Below the pieces are notes generated by a model. That model did not search any database. It had not been told where the DNA came from and worked only from the letters and a program-made list of their open reading frames with translations. From NCBI GenBank assembly GCA_017453465.1, contig JAFTEV010000051.1, positions 1-64,000 of the forward strand: a stretch of 64,000 nt of DNA. The letters run 5' to 3'. This document shows, in pieces, positions 1 to 8,728 of the stretch; the stretch's first letter is position 1; each line of letters starts with the position of its first letter. Made by a program: the position numbers and the translations under genes. This stretch comes from Bacteroidaceae bacterium (GTDB lineage: Bacteria > Bacteroidota > Bacteroidia > Bacteroidales > Bacteroidaceae).

Positions 1-99
1 GACAAGGGCGCAGATGCTTTTCTCGACCTACTCTCCATCGTGGAAACCACAAAGAAGCACAATAACTCTCCGTATGCTGCTATCCGCGCTTTATTCTAA
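1..99 (+). CDS. C-terminal end of an unknown protein (partial)
   Basis: An open frame enters from the left edge and stops at the TAA at 97-99. The 32 visible residues read DKGADAFLDLLSIVETT and so on, ending IRALF. They are charged and probably helical, with no motif I recognise. The stop is followed by about 60 bases with no gene before the next start. Only the tail is present, so no function can be given. Confidence 0.5.
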   Translation, partial: DKGADAFLDLLSIVETTKKHNNSPYAAIRALF

Positions 100-163
100 G
101 CACGGACAACGGCAGCATGGCTAATCGCTGAATAGTTACTTAACTTAATATAAATGTAAAATT

Positions 164-1111
164 ATGAAAAAACTATTCTTTATTTTCGTAGCAGCATTGT
201 TGTCAGCCACAACAACATTCGCTCAAAACAGTGGATTGGGATTCAACTATCAAGCCGTAGTACGAAATGCTGACGGGATGCTTCTCGCCAATCAAGATGT
301 CAACCTCCGAATTTCGCTTTATCCTGGCCAGACTGCGATAACACCAACTTGGGTGGAAACGCACAACATACACACAGACATGTCAGGTTGCTTTGGCATC
401 ACTGTAGGCAAGGGTACACGCGCTTCTCAAAGTACAGCCAGCAAATATTCTGATGTAAACTTTGCTGCAGTTTATTATTGGATGAAGATTGAGATTCTGG
501 AAGGCAGCAACTACCGTGAAATCAGCTTCGCCCAATTGCCCAGTTCTCCCTATTCAGAAGTGGCACATAATTCTTCAACATTTGCCGGGATGATTGCTCC
601 GTTTGCTGGGCCGTCCGACAAAATACCTGCGGGTTGGTTACTTTGCGATGGTAGGGCTGTCAGCCGAACGGAATACCAGAACCTGTATAATGCCATCGGG
701 GTTGCATGGGGAAAAGGCGATGGCTCCTCTACATTTAATCTTCCTGATTTACGAGGAATGTTCCTCCGAGGGGTCTCAGAAGAGTCTGGTAATGATAAAG
801 ATGCAGATAGTCGAACAATGCTGACGAACAACGGGGGAAATACGGGTAATAATGTGGGTAGTTATCAAGGAGATGCTATTCAGAATATTACCGGTGGTAT
901 AATAAATAGTGGTGTGGATGACGAGGGACCATTGTCTGGCGGATCTGCTGGATATGGTGCTTTGGGAGCTGTACCTACAGGCGGAAATGGAGCAGCAGGT
1001 GTGGCAGCAGGTGGTGGATTCAATTTTAATTTTGATGCTTCCCGTGTTGTTCCCGTAGGCAGTGATAACCGCCCCAAGAATGTCTATGTTACATACATTA
1101 TTAAATATTAA
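164..1111 (+). CDS. Secreted protein with phage tail-collar-like domain
   Basis: Residues 1-20 form a Sec signal peptide (lysines, hydrophobic core, TFAQ end), so the protein is exported. Residues about 25-120 carry the FNYQAVVRNADG start of a beta-sandwich domain common in secreted Bacteroidetes proteins. Residues about 140-215 look like a phage tail collar or microcystin-dependent-protein domain: GMIAPFAGPSDKIPAGWLLC, DGRAVSRTEYQNLYNAIG and FNLPDLRGMFLRG. A glycine-rich stretch follows, and the end GSDNRPKNVYVTYIIKY is typical of collar proteins. Such domains trimerise at the tips of fibres, so an adhesive or fibre role is inferred. The gene is followed after only 8 bases by the 1340-residue gene, so the two probably form one operon. 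Confidence 0.75.
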   Translation: MKKLFFIFVAALLSATTTFAQNSGLGFNYQAVVRNADGMLLANQDVNLRISLYPGQTAITPTWVETHNIHTDMSGCFGITVGKGTRASQSTASKYSDVNFAAVYYWMKIEILEGSNYREISFAQLPSSPYSEVAHNSSTFAGMIAPFAGPSDKIPAGWLLCDGRAVSRTEYQNLYNAIGVAWGKGDGSSTFNLPDLRGMFLRGVSEESGNDKDADSRTMLTNNGGNTGNNVGSYQGDAIQNITGGIINSGVDDEGPLSGGSAGYGALGAVPTGGNGAAGVAAGGGFNFNFDASRVVPVGSDNRPKNVYVTYIIKY

Positions 1112-1119
1112 CGGCTATT

Positions 1120-4100
1120 ATGAAACGGTTTCTATTATCCACAATAATGGTTGTGGTAGGGCTGACGGCTTTTTCACAATCGCCAACCAGCAGGATTATC
1201 AGCCTGCAACCAGCCTATCCATTGGTTGTAGGTGAATCTACGGTTGAAGGCATCGAGTTTTCCAACAATGGTCTTTGTCTGACCGACACGCCGATAGATT
1301 CCCTTCCTCATTACGAAATTGGGCAAATCTTTGAGCAAACAGTCAGGTGTTATGCCGATGACGGTCATGGTTTCTATGTCAAGGCCGACTCGCTGCACTC
1401 GCTGAATGTGTCTTATAGTTATGAGGTAAACGAAGCTCCCAATGGAACTATAGAGTTCAATGAAACGACAGGCCGTTTCAAGTATTTCCCTTCCGCTGAT
1501 GACTATAAGTCGTTCACCATCACGTTCACCGCCACGAATGGAACGGAGACCATCACGGAAGACGTGGTGTTTGCTTTAATGCCTCGAACACCTTCTGAAC
1601 TTACTGTTTTCCATTCTGAGGGTGTTATGCCAGATGCTGGTGATTATATCGTCAAAGCCGAAACGTCAACAACAAAGTTCCTGAATAATCAGGACCGGAC
1701 GGCCTACAGCATCAGCTTTTCTGGTAAAGATGTCATTTTTGATGATGCAATACAGAACAAGGTGTGGGGGCTGAGTGGACGTCAGGACATCTACGAGCTG
1801 AACATCTATGCCGAAAGACTGATTATTCGTTCTGCATTGAACTTTCCCCAAACCGATATCACCATTTATGCTAAGGAGTTGGTCTTCGAAGATAAGAATG
1901 GTGTGGTTGCATCAATAAACACCTCGCCTTCTTCAGAAAAGACTTTAACAGACGGCAACGGGGTAAATGGCGCGAATGCTGGGAGCATTACGTTGAATGT
2001 CAAGGAGGTGAAGGGGAATATGGCTCTAAGGTTCATTCTCAATGGTGCAGACGGGCAAAGCACCAATAGAAATGGCACACCAGGTAATGGCGGTAATGGC
2101 GGAACACTGCGTTCCACCATTGATGTTAGTGGTTTCTGCGACTTAGCAAGAGGAAGTGCGGGCGTAAGGTACGACGTAGACCCTGGTGGCACAACACAGC
2201 AAGGACCTGCTGCCAGCTTTGGTCAGCTTGGCCATGATGGCAGTTTCGTTCTTGTGAACAATTCACACGCTTATCTACATCCATATTATATTTCTGCTGT
2301 TATTCGCCATGCCAACGATGCGTTCATCAATAATCAAATGGAATACACTTTGCAGACATGTAGAGAATACTATACTTTGATTGATGAATATTTGAATTTA
2401 GATGCGGTAAATACAGGGAGAGGTAATGAAGATGTACACGAAGGGATAGAGGGTGAAATTTTTCCTATCGAGGGTGAGTTTGATGATTTATTGGGTAGCC
2501 AAAATAATGGTGTTGATGTTTTTGATTGGAATATAGATGGTAATACAGCAGAAAGAACAGAAGTGCAGTGTGGGCTACAAAATGATTTGCTTGAGATAAA
2601 CAAGATGCTGTTCAAATTGGAGCAGGGCCTTGACTATTTCGGCAATTCAGCGGGCTGGGTTCCACTTCTTTCGTTTGAGACTTATTTGGCCAGCTATGAC
2701 AGCGAAATAGATCGTGCCATTCCGACATTATATATGTACTATTGGCTAAGCCGCATAGATCAGACACTACAGCGCAAGGTGCAGGCCAGCGAGTTCGCCG
2801 CAAGCACAACAGAGCAGGAAATCAGTAGCAATCAAGAATTGCTGAATTCTCTGGTCTTGGAGATTCCTATACTTCAAGATGAGGCTGATGCTTTACAAGC
2901 GATGATTGAAGACTTAACCGAAAGGATAGAGGCACTACAAAATCAGTTGCTGGCACAGGCTACAAAGAACGTGAAGAGAAGGCATTGGTTGAGCAATTTA
3001 TTTGGAATAGGTAGCACCGTTGCCAAAGTCGTATCCTTTGTTCCCGGTTGGGGCGCAGCTGTCGGAGCAGGGCTTAATCTTGCATTAAACGTAGCAAACA
3101 CTAGTTTGGAATACAGCATAGGTGAAAGTTATTCATCTGCAATGAACATGATTAATGTAGATGGCCTTAAAAATGATGTCAATGAAATGATAAACAATTT
3201 GAATGTTGCCAAAACAAGTGTTAGTCAGAATAATTTTGCAGGATTATTTAGTGCTTGTAATTCCTTTCTCAACAAGGGAAAAGGGTTAGCTACTAGTATC
3301 AACAATGCGTATAATGTCATTTCCAACAATAAGGTTTCCAATAGTGAGGTTCAGGCAGAGTATAACAAGCTGATAGCCAATTCTCCTGAGTGGAACAGAA
3401 TGAAGGGAGAAATAGACGTGTTGAATGTCAAGAAGACGGAGCTGATTAATCACATGAATGAAGTGTTCTCCAATATGACAAATACGATGTCCGAACTGGG
3501 CAGCGATATTCTTGCCCTTGATGCTCTTAAGCGTGATGTATTTGTTGGTAACAGTAAGCGCGACCTCAATGCCATGCTTTATATAGAGAAGCTGGAGCAG
3601 AGGGCGAAGAACCGTTTGCTGAAATATGACTACTATCTGCGTAAGGCTTACGAATACCGTCTGCTGAAGCCATACAGAAACGAAGAATTCAATCTCGGTG
3701 GTATGTTTGAAAGGTTAGAGGCACAGAGCGTTGCTTTGGATTCCATCGTCAATTATTCCGCATACAGCACGCTCAGTTCTGTGTATAAAGAGCGTGTTTC
3801 TGATATGGCTCATAAGATAGTGGAGGAATACACCTATAATCAACCAGAAAAGACTCCAGAACCGATTCCCATACACATTTCAAAAGAGCAGCTTGAGGCC
3901 ATCAATTCCAACGGGAGTGTGACTTTGAATCTTTATGAAATGGACAATGGTACCAATTTCTTCCAGGATGAGGAAAACATCAGGATTGTAAACCTCGGTG
4001 TAATGTATATAAAGGCTCATGCCGTAGGTAGTGCTACGCGCAGTAGACTGGGACTAGACATGAAGCACAGTGGCATGTCGCAGTATCGTAAGGATGGGCA

Positions 4101-5142
4101 AATTTATTGGTTCGACCACATGTCGCGTAATTCCACTAATCCACATTTCTGGAGAACCACGCTCAGTTTTAGTGATTCCGTAGAACAAAATAATCCTGAG
4201 ACACACCAAAACTCGGTGGCTATCTCTTCGCTACTTTCTGCTATTCTTAATAACAACCAAGAGGCAGTCATGCTCTTTGCCAGACCATCTGTGTGGAGCG
4301 ACATCACACTGTCGAAATTAGTGCAGACAAATGGCGATGATATTGCCATCGACTCATTAGTGTTGTCATTGCAATATGACTATACGTTGCGTCCCGACAA
4401 TATTCGCAATATAGATGTCACCGCCAACAATAACTTGATGCCATACATTGCCTGCTCGGTAGAAGACATCAACGGAAGGAGCAGCGGTAGAGGACCTCTG
4501 TACAGGTCATACAGGGCAAGCAATCAAATGGTAACGTTCACAGCCCAAGACAAGTACGAGAGTTACTATTTCGTGAACTGGACAGATGAGAATGGTAAGG
4601 TAGTTTCCGATAAGACTGAATTGACCATAAACAGACAGAAAGATCAGTACTATGTTGCCAACTACGAGCGCCACGCCCCAGTTTTGAATACTCCAGACAC
4701 TATTTGGGTTGGGAATACAAAAGGAATGCATAAAGTCAATGTAAAAAATATTGGATTCAGTGATGTAGAAATGGATTGGTATGTATCAGACTCTCATAGC
4801 ACTTGGATTCATGTCAACGGAAACAAAGAGGGTGTCGATGATGGTTCTTTTACATTTGATTATGATGCAAACGAAACTGGCAAAGACAGGTTTGATAATC
4901 TTGAAATTTTTGTTCCAGAAATAGACATTGTGCCTCAAAGAATTTGTATTGCTCAGTCAGACAAATTTGTTATTGGAGATTTAAATAAAGACGGTAAAAT
5001 CACGATAGATGAAATCACATATTTGATTGCAGTTTATCTTGGTGAAATAAACGATGTCAATGTGGATGTGGATGGTGATGGCTACATCACAGTGAGTGAC
5101 ATCACACAACTTATCAGTATCTATCTGGAAACAAATAAATGA
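1120..5142 (+). CDS. Giant secreted multidomain protein: Ig-like, coiled coil, hydrophobic core, InlB-like repeat, BACON-like, dockerin-like
   Basis: A 1340-residue protein with a signal peptide (residues 1-20). In order I see a cadherin/Ig-like domain (about 100-165), a Gly/Asn-rich part (about 270-370, GNGGNGG), a long helical part with a coiled coil (about 557-616), then a hydrophobic glycine-rich stretch (about 628-664, VSFVPGWGAAVGAGLNLALN). More helices follow (LYIEKLEQRAKNRLLKYDYY), then an InlB-like repeat (YYFVNWTDENGKVVS), a BACON-like domain and, from about 1285, two dockerin-like repeats with intact DxNxDG loops (GDLNKDGKITIDEI and DVDGDGYITVSDI). Helix-hydrophobic-helix order recalls alpha-helical pore-forming proteins, but that is inference. 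It lies 8 bases after the collar-protein gene and is closed by a strong terminator. No enzyme motif was found. Confidence 0.75.
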   Translation: MKRFLLSTIMVVVGLTAFSQSPTSRIISLQPAYPLVVGESTVEGIEFSNNGLCLTDTPIDSLPHYEIGQIFEQTVRCYADDGHGFYVKADSLHSLNVSYSYEVNEAPNGTIEFNETTGRFKYFPSADDYKSFTITFTATNGTETITEDVVFALMPRTPSELTVFHSEGVMPDAGDYIVKAETSTTKFLNNQDRTAYSISFSGKDVIFDDAIQNKVWGLSGRQDIYELNIYAERLIIRSALNFPQTDITIYAKELVFEDKNGVVASINTSPSSEKTLTDGNGVNGANAGSITLNVKEVKGNMALRFILNGADGQSTNRNGTPGNGGNGGTLRSTIDVSGFCDLARGSAGVRYDVDPGGTTQQGPAASFGQLGHDGSFVLVNNSHAYLHPYYISAVIRHANDAFINNQMEYTLQTCREYYTLIDEYLNLDAVNTGRGNEDVHEGIEGEIFPIEGEFDDLLGSQNNGVDVFDWNIDGNTAERTEVQCGLQNDLLEINKMLFKLEQGLDYFGNSAGWVPLLSFETYLASYDSEIDRAIPTLYMYYWLSRIDQTLQRKVQASEFAASTTEQEISSNQELLNSLVLEIPILQDEADALQAMIEDLTERIEALQNQLLAQATKNVKRRHWLSNLFGIGSTVAKVVSFVPGWGAAVGAGLNLALNVANTSLEYSIGESYSSAMNMINVDGLKNDVNEMINNLNVAKTSVSQNNFAGLFSACNSFLNKGKGLATSINNAYNVISNNKVSNSEVQAEYNKLIANSPEWNRMKGEIDVLNVKKTELINHMNEVFSNMTNTMSELGSDILALDALKRDVFVGNSKRDLNAMLYIEKLEQRAKNRLLKYDYYLRKAYEYRLLKPYRNEEFNLGGMFERLEAQSVALDSIVNYSAYSTLSSVYKERVSDMAHKIVEEYTYNQPEKTPEPIPIHISKEQLEAINSNGSVTLNLYEMDNGTNFFQDEENIRIVNLGVMYIKAHAVGSATRSRLGLDMKHSGMSQYRKDGQIYWFDHMSRNSTNPHFWRTTLSFSDSVEQNNPETHQNSVAISSLLSAILNNNQEAVMLFARPSVWSDITLSKLVQTNGDDIAIDSLVLSLQYDYTLRPDNIRNIDVTANNNLMPYIACSVEDINGRSSGRGPLYRSYRASNQMVTFTAQDKYESYYFVNWTDENGKVVSDKTELTINRQKDQYYVANYERHAPVLNTPDTIWVGNTKGMHKVNVKNIGFSDVEMDWYVSDSHSTWIHVNGNKEGVDDGSFTFDYDANETGKDRFDNLEIFVPEIDIVPQRICIAQSDKFVIGDLNKDGKITIDEITYLIAVYLGEINDVNVDVDGDGYITVSDITQLISIYLETNK

Positions 5143-5145
5143 ATA

Positions 5146-5182
5146 AAGAGGTCGTGTCAAAATAACAGGCACGACCTCTTTT
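5146..5182 (+). terminator. Rho-independent terminator
   Basis: An 11-bp perfect stem (5146-5156 AAGAGGTCGTG with 5170-5180 CACGACCTCTT) closes a 13-base loop and ends in a short T run. It lies 4 bases past the stop of the 1340-residue gene and should end the two-gene transcript. Confidence 0.8.
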
Positions 5183-5387
5183 CGACTTAACAAATTGTAA
5201 TGGCACATTGGCACTCCTACGTTGAAAAGTGCAGCCATTGCTTTCTATGTACACCAATGATTTCATTGTTTGATTGATTCGGGAAAATTGGTGGCTCAAA
5301 GATAGAAGAAACAATTGGAACGACCAAAATAATTATTAAAAAGCTGACTGATTTTAGCAAAAATTCTATAGTAATGCAGTCAGAACA

Positions 5388-5615
5388 TTACAACAGAAAG
5401 AAAAGAACAGCTAGGAGAAAAATGATGATGACAATGGTTGTAAAGCATCCTCCGGTCTTGGCTCTCTTCTGTTCTGCATAGCCAGGCACCCCTTCGCAGT
5501 CGCCGATGTAAATCACACGGTCGTTACTGTGTGCAGGAGGAATATTCTGCAACCAGTTATAAACAAAAATAACGGCGGCACATAAGCCGAAAAACAAAAT
5601 AAAGGCATCCATCAT
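5388..5615 (-). CDS. Small two-helix membrane protein
   Basis: I start this 75-residue protein at the ATG at 5615, because the longer frame overlaps the stop region of the upstream gene. It has two strongly hydrophobic segments: one near the N-terminus (AFILFFGLCAAVIFVYNWL) and one at the very C-terminus (IVIIIFLLAVLFFLL). A polar loop of about 30 residues with two cysteines (GDCEGVPGY, GGCF) joins them. It begins 8 bases after the stop of the 295-residue membrane protein on the same strand, so the two are probably co-transcribed. No family is recognised. It could be a partner of the neighbouring membrane-anchored protein. Confidence 0.55.
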   Translation of the reverse strand: MMDAFILFFGLCAAVIFVYNWLQNIPPAHSNDRVIYIGDCEGVPGYAEQKRAKTGGCFTTIVIIIFLLAVLFFLL

Positions 5616-5623
5616 TCCGCATT

Positions 5624-6511
5624 TTAGTGTCGCAACTGCTGTAGGTAGTCCAGGTTGGTGAGGTCGCACTCGTCGGCCACTCGTTCCCATACGATGTGGG
5701 AACTGTCGGACTGTGCGAGGTTTGTGCGATAGATTCCAAGGAAGACGTAGCCGGTGTCGGTGAGGTTTTTCATGAAGGTGATGCGCACTTCGTTGGTTCG
5801 CATTACGGTGAAATAGAGGTTTTCGTTTCGTTCTTTGATTCGCAGCTGGCTGGAGGTATTTGTGCGTCCTTCGTCAGCGGCTGGTGTCCACCACTCTGTG
5901 ATGGTAGGCATTAGGCTGTCTGCGTTGCCTTCGTTGTGCCATTCTTTATGGCGGTATTCGGGTCCCCAGATGATGACTCCTTCGTGGTGGGGCAGCGGCT
6001 CGTCCCAGAATTGTTCTGTCTTTGTGATGCCGAAAAGCCGCAGGTAGTCGGCGGGAGTCTTGAAGGTCTGCCCTTTCTTCAGAATGTAGTGGCTGGTGCT
6101 GGTGAGTTCTTTCCCTGTTTTTTCTGCGGGGAGCAGGAGGTACGTGGCAAGGAGGATGAGGGGAATGGAGAGCAGGACTGCGTAGAGGATGTATTTTCGG
6201 GGAGTTTTTTTCACCTCTGGGGGCAGAAGGGGAGCAGCTATCTCAGGGGATTGGTTTTCTTGCTGACAGAAGGTTTCCCAGTTGGTGTGGCCGATGGCTC
6301 GCGTCAAGATGTCGAGGGTGGTGAGGCGTGGAACGGATTTTTCGGACAGATAGCCCCAGATGCGTTTCAGTGTGGTAGGGCTGATAGTCTGGTGTGTCTG
6401 TTCGAAGATGTATGCTGAGAGTTGGTCGAAGTCTTTGGGTGAGTGCATTTTTCGACCAAACGTTTTTTCTATGGCTGTGCAGAGACGGTCTATGTTGTCT
6501 TTGTCTTCCAT
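5624..6511 (-). CDS. Membrane-anchored protein with N-terminal helical, possibly DNA-binding, domain
   Basis: A 295-residue protein. The first ~85 residues are helical and look like a helix-turn-helix module found in Bacteroidetes proteins (HQTISPTTLKRIWGYLS, then SVPRLTTLDILTRAIG). Residues about 107-127 form one transmembrane segment (YILYAVLLSIPLILLATYLL). The remaining ~165 residues would be periplasmic, rich in Trp and charged residues, with no catalytic signature I can name. A cytoplasmic DNA-binding-like head, one membrane span and a periplasmic sensor suggest a one-component transmembrane regulator, but this is inference. The next gene in the same direction (75 residues) follows after 8 bases. 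Upstream lies an octamer repeat array. Confidence 0.6.
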   Translation of the reverse strand: MEDKDNIDRLCTAIEKTFGRKMHSPKDFDQLSAYIFEQTHQTISPTTLKRIWGYLSEKSVPRLTTLDILTRAIGHTNWETFCQQENQSPEIAAPLLPPEVKKTPRKYILYAVLLSIPLILLATYLLLPAEKTGKELTSTSHYILKKGQTFKTPADYLRLFGITKTEQFWDEPLPHHEGVIIWGPEYRHKEWHNEGNADSLMPTITEWWTPAADEGRTNTSSQLRIKERNENLYFTVMRTNEVRITFMKNLTDTGYVFLGIYRTNLAQSDSSHIVWERVADECDLTNLDYLQQLRH

Positions 6512-6520
6512 TATTCAGGG

Positions 6521-6622
6521 GCGGTTGTACGGTTTTTGCGGTTTTGCGGTTATACGGTTTTGCGGTTATGCGGTTTTGCCACTGCAAAACTGTTCCAGCG
6601 ACCGCAAAACCGCAAAACCGTA
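6521..6622. repeat. Octamer array, GCGGTTAT/ACGGTTTT type, with inverted arm
   Basis: Degenerate 8-base units (CGGTTTTG, CGGTTATG, CGGTTATA) run from 6521 to about 6582. After a short spacer the complement appears (ACCGCAAAACCGCAAAACCG, about 6601-6621), so the whole can fold into a long imperfect hairpin. It fills the gap between argF' and the putative membrane regulator, both on the minus strand. Confidence 0.9.
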
Positions 6623-6624
6623 GG

Positions 6625-7683
6625 TTAAGAAAGTGCCTCCAGCATCCGTTTCAGCACGACGGTGGCACTGATTTCGCGGTTGGCGGCTTCGGGGATGACG
6701 ATGCTGGTGGGGGCTTCGATGACATCGTCAGTAACAATCATGTTGCGGCGCACGGGCAGGCAGTGCATGAAGAAGGCATTGTTGGTGACGGCCATCTGGC
6801 GTGTGCCTACTGTCCAGTCGAGGTAGTCGTGGTAATCGCCAAGGACTTTTCCGTAGTTTTCGGGCTGGGTTACGCCTGGGCAGGACCAGTTCTTGGCGTA
6901 GATGAAGTCGGCTCCCTCAAAGGCGCGCATCTGGTCGTATTCCACGTGGGCACCACTGACAAATTGTGGGTCGAGTTCGTAGCCCTTGGGGTGTGTAATG
7001 ACGAAGTCCATGCCGCCCTCGATGCCAGTCTGTAGGTTGGCTGCTGCCAGCATCCATTCGGCAAAGGAGTTGGGCACAGCCTGTGGCAGGGCTTTGGGGT
7101 GTGGTGCCCAGCTGAGCACGACTTTAGGGCGTTTGTTCGGTGTGCGCGCCACGGCTTCACCACCGAAGAGGGGATTGGGTTCTACATGGGCGCAGTTTTT
7201 GTATTCCTCGATGGTGATGAGGTCGGCAAAGGCTTGCAGGGGGTGCACTGTGGCGCTCTCCATGAAGAAGACGGGGCGACCACTGTAGCGGATGAACTGC
7301 TGCATGATCTTCTCTTCGTAGTCGTCCTGGCGATTCTCGAAGCGGGCAAAGGAGCGCACACCGATGAGGTCGCAGTAGCTGCCCATCACGGGGATGGCCT
7401 CCAGCAGGTGTTCGCTCTTGTCGCTGTCCATGATGACTCCGCGCTCGGTCTCCAGTTTCCACGCGCCTTGGTTCACGTCGAGCACGATGACGTTCATGCC
7501 GAGGTTCTGGGCTGCCTTCTGGGTGCTGAGGCGTGTGCGCAGCGAGTTGTTGAAGAAGATGAGCATGGCGGTCTTGTTCCGTCCCAGCTCTTGATATTTA
7601 TAACGGTTTTGCTTAATCTCAAATGCCTCGGCGAGTGCTGTGCGCAGGTCGCCCAGGTCGGTGACGTGTTGGAATCGTTTCAT
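6625..7683 (-). CDS. argF': N-succinylornithine (or N-acetylornithine) carbamoyltransferase
   Basis: A 352-residue transcarbamylase of the acylated-ornithine branch of arginine synthesis, which moves the carbamoyl group from carbamoyl phosphate to an acylated ornithine. The carbamoyl-phosphate loop is seen as NNSLRTRLSTQ (about residues 45-55). HPLQAFADL, FMHCLPVRRN and EAANREISAT match the Bacteroides fragilis type. Residue 90, in DKSEH, is Ser. As I recall, this position is Pro in the succinyl-specific B. fragilis enzyme and Glu in the acetyl-specific Xanthomonas enzyme, and a small residue there favours succinyl. An extra segment near 185-205 (HVEPNPLFGGEAVARTPNKR) looks inserted relative to the family. 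Repeat arrays flank it on both sides. Confidence 0.93.
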   Translation of the reverse strand: MKRFQHVTDLGDLRTALAEAFEIKQNRYKYQELGRNKTAMLIFFNNSLRTRLSTQKAAQNLGMNVIVLDVNQGAWKLETERGVIMDSDKSEHLLEAIPVMGSYCDLIGVRSFARFENRQDDYEEKIMQQFIRYSGRPVFFMESATVHPLQAFADLITIEEYKNCAHVEPNPLFGGEAVARTPNKRPKVVLSWAPHPKALPQAVPNSFAEWMLAAANLQTGIEGGMDFVITHPKGYELDPQFVSGAHVEYDQMRAFEGADFIYAKNWSCPGVTQPENYGKVLGDYHDYLDWTVGTRQMAVTNNAFFMHCLPVRRNMIVTDDVIEAPTSIVIPEAANREISATVVLKRMLEALS

Positions 7684-7689
7684 TGTTTT

Positions 7690-7732
7690 TGCGGTTATGC
7701 GGTTATGTGGTTATACGGTTTTGCGGTCTGGC
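7690..7732. repeat. Octamer array between argF' and lgt
   Basis: Units GCGGTTAT, GCGGTTATGT, GGTTATAC and GGTTTTGC repeat with a period of about 8. The array lies directly upstream of argF' and overlaps the end of lgt: the last codons of Lgt (RQTAKPYNHITA) and its stop are made of repeat sequence. Confidence 0.9.
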
Positions 7733-8615
7733 GACCTCTCTCCCACCCTTTCCACATGGCATAGGCGGCAATGAGGACAAAGGGGATGCTGAGCAGCTGG
7801 CCCATATCGAGGGGCATTCCTTGCTCGAAGGCGACTTGTTCCTTCTTGAGGAACTCCACGAAGAAGCGGAAGAAGAAGATGGTGAAGACGCAGTAGCCGA
7901 AGTAGAAGCTGGTGCCGACAAGGGAGGTGCGGTTTTGCGGCTTTGCGGTTGTACGGTTTTGGCTGCGGTTGGTGTCCCAATGGTAAATCCACAGGCCGAA
8001 GAAAAAGATGATGAGGTAGGCAATGGCTTCGTAGAGCTGGGCGGGATGGCGCGGTGTGAGTTGGCCATCGACGAGGGCTTCGTGTGTGTGGAAGATGAAG
8101 GCCCAGGGCACGTCGGTCACTTTGCCGATGATTTCAGAGTTCATCAGGTTGCCCAGGCGGATGCAGCAACAGGTCAGCGGTGTGGCAATGGCCACGTTGT
8201 CGATGACGGTCCACATCCCTACCCCATGCTTGCGGGCGTAGAGCCACATGCCGATGAAGAGGCCGATGGTGCCGCCGTGACTGGCCAGTCCTTCGTAGCC
8301 CGTGAAGTGCCAGCCCTCTGGCGTGTAGTGCATGGGCAGGAACATTTCCATGAATCCAATGCGGCTGGTCAGGTAGTAGCCTGGCTCGTAGAAGATGCAG
8401 TGACCCAGGCGTGCTCCGATGAGGGTGCCGAGGAAGCAGTAGATGAAGAGGGGGTCAAACTTCTCTTCGGGAATCTGCTGTTGACGATAGAGGCGTTGCA
8501 CGATGAGGTAGGCTGACAGTAAGCCTATCACCCACATCATGGAGTACCACCGCACCGAGAATGACCCGATGCTGAACAGCTCAAGGCTGGGTTGCCAATC
8601 GATGTATGCTAACAT
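7695..8615 (-). CDS. lgt: Prolipoprotein diacylglyceryl transferase
   Basis: A 306-residue integral membrane enzyme that moves diacylglycerol from phosphatidylglycerol to the lipobox cysteine of prolipoproteins. Family landmarks are several hydrophobic helices, SHGGTIGLFIG near residues 112-122, the catalytic-region RLGNLMNSEIIG, and the closing part FFVEFLKKEQVAFEQGMPLD. Between the helix ending GLWIYHW and the one starting YFGYCVF lies an inserted Asn/Arg/Thr-rich segment (about 215-229, SQNRTTAKPQNRTS), encoded by a copy of the octamer repeat. The C-terminal tail is also repeat-encoded. All family motifs remain, so it is probably active. It lies between ychF and argF' on the same strand, separated by arrays. 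Confidence 0.95.
   Translation of the reverse strand: MLAYIDWQPSLELFSIGSFSVRWYSMMWVIGLLSAYLIVQRLYRQQQIPEEKFDPLFIYCFLGTLIGARLGHCIFYEPGYYLTSRIGFMEMFLPMHYTPEGWHFTGYEGLASHGGTIGLFIGMWLYARKHGVGMWTVIDNVAIATPLTCCCIRLGNLMNSEIIGKVTDVPWAFIFHTHEALVDGQLTPRHPAQLYEAIAYLIIFFFGLWIYHWDTNRSQNRTTAKPQNRTSLVGTSFYFGYCVFTIFFFRFFVEFLKKEQVAFEQGMPLDMGQLLSIPFVLIAAYAMWKGWERGRQTAKPYNHITA
7928..7971. repeat. Octamer array inside the lgt coding region
   Basis: Units GCGGTTTT, GCGGCTTT, GCGGTTGT and ACGGTTTT follow one another inside lgt without breaking its frame, adding roughly 15 residues between two membrane helices. Its sequence is nearly the same as that of the neighbouring intergenic arrays. Confidence 0.9.
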
Positions 8616-8620
8616 TGGTT

Positions 8621-8727
8621 TTTGCGGTTATACGGTTGTACGGTTATACGGTTATGCGGTTATACGGTTGTGCGGTTTGTTGCCGTAAAACCGTTAAGCG
8701 AAGCGACCGCAAAACCGTAAAACCGAA
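8621..8727. repeat. Octamer array with inverted arm between ychF and lgt
   Basis: About seven units of the form (G/A)CGGTT(A/G)T run from 8621 to about 8678. Then come TTGCCGTAAAACCGTTAAGC and complementary units (CCGCAAAACCGTAAAACCG) up to 8725. It can form a hairpin like the one at 6521-6622. It fills the whole ychF-lgt gap. Confidence 0.9.
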
Positions 8728-8728
8728 G

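Noticed and set aside
164..1111. Collar-domain gene as evidence for a prophage
   Set aside because: No capsid, terminase, portal, integrase or other tail genes are nearby, and the protein has a signal peptide.
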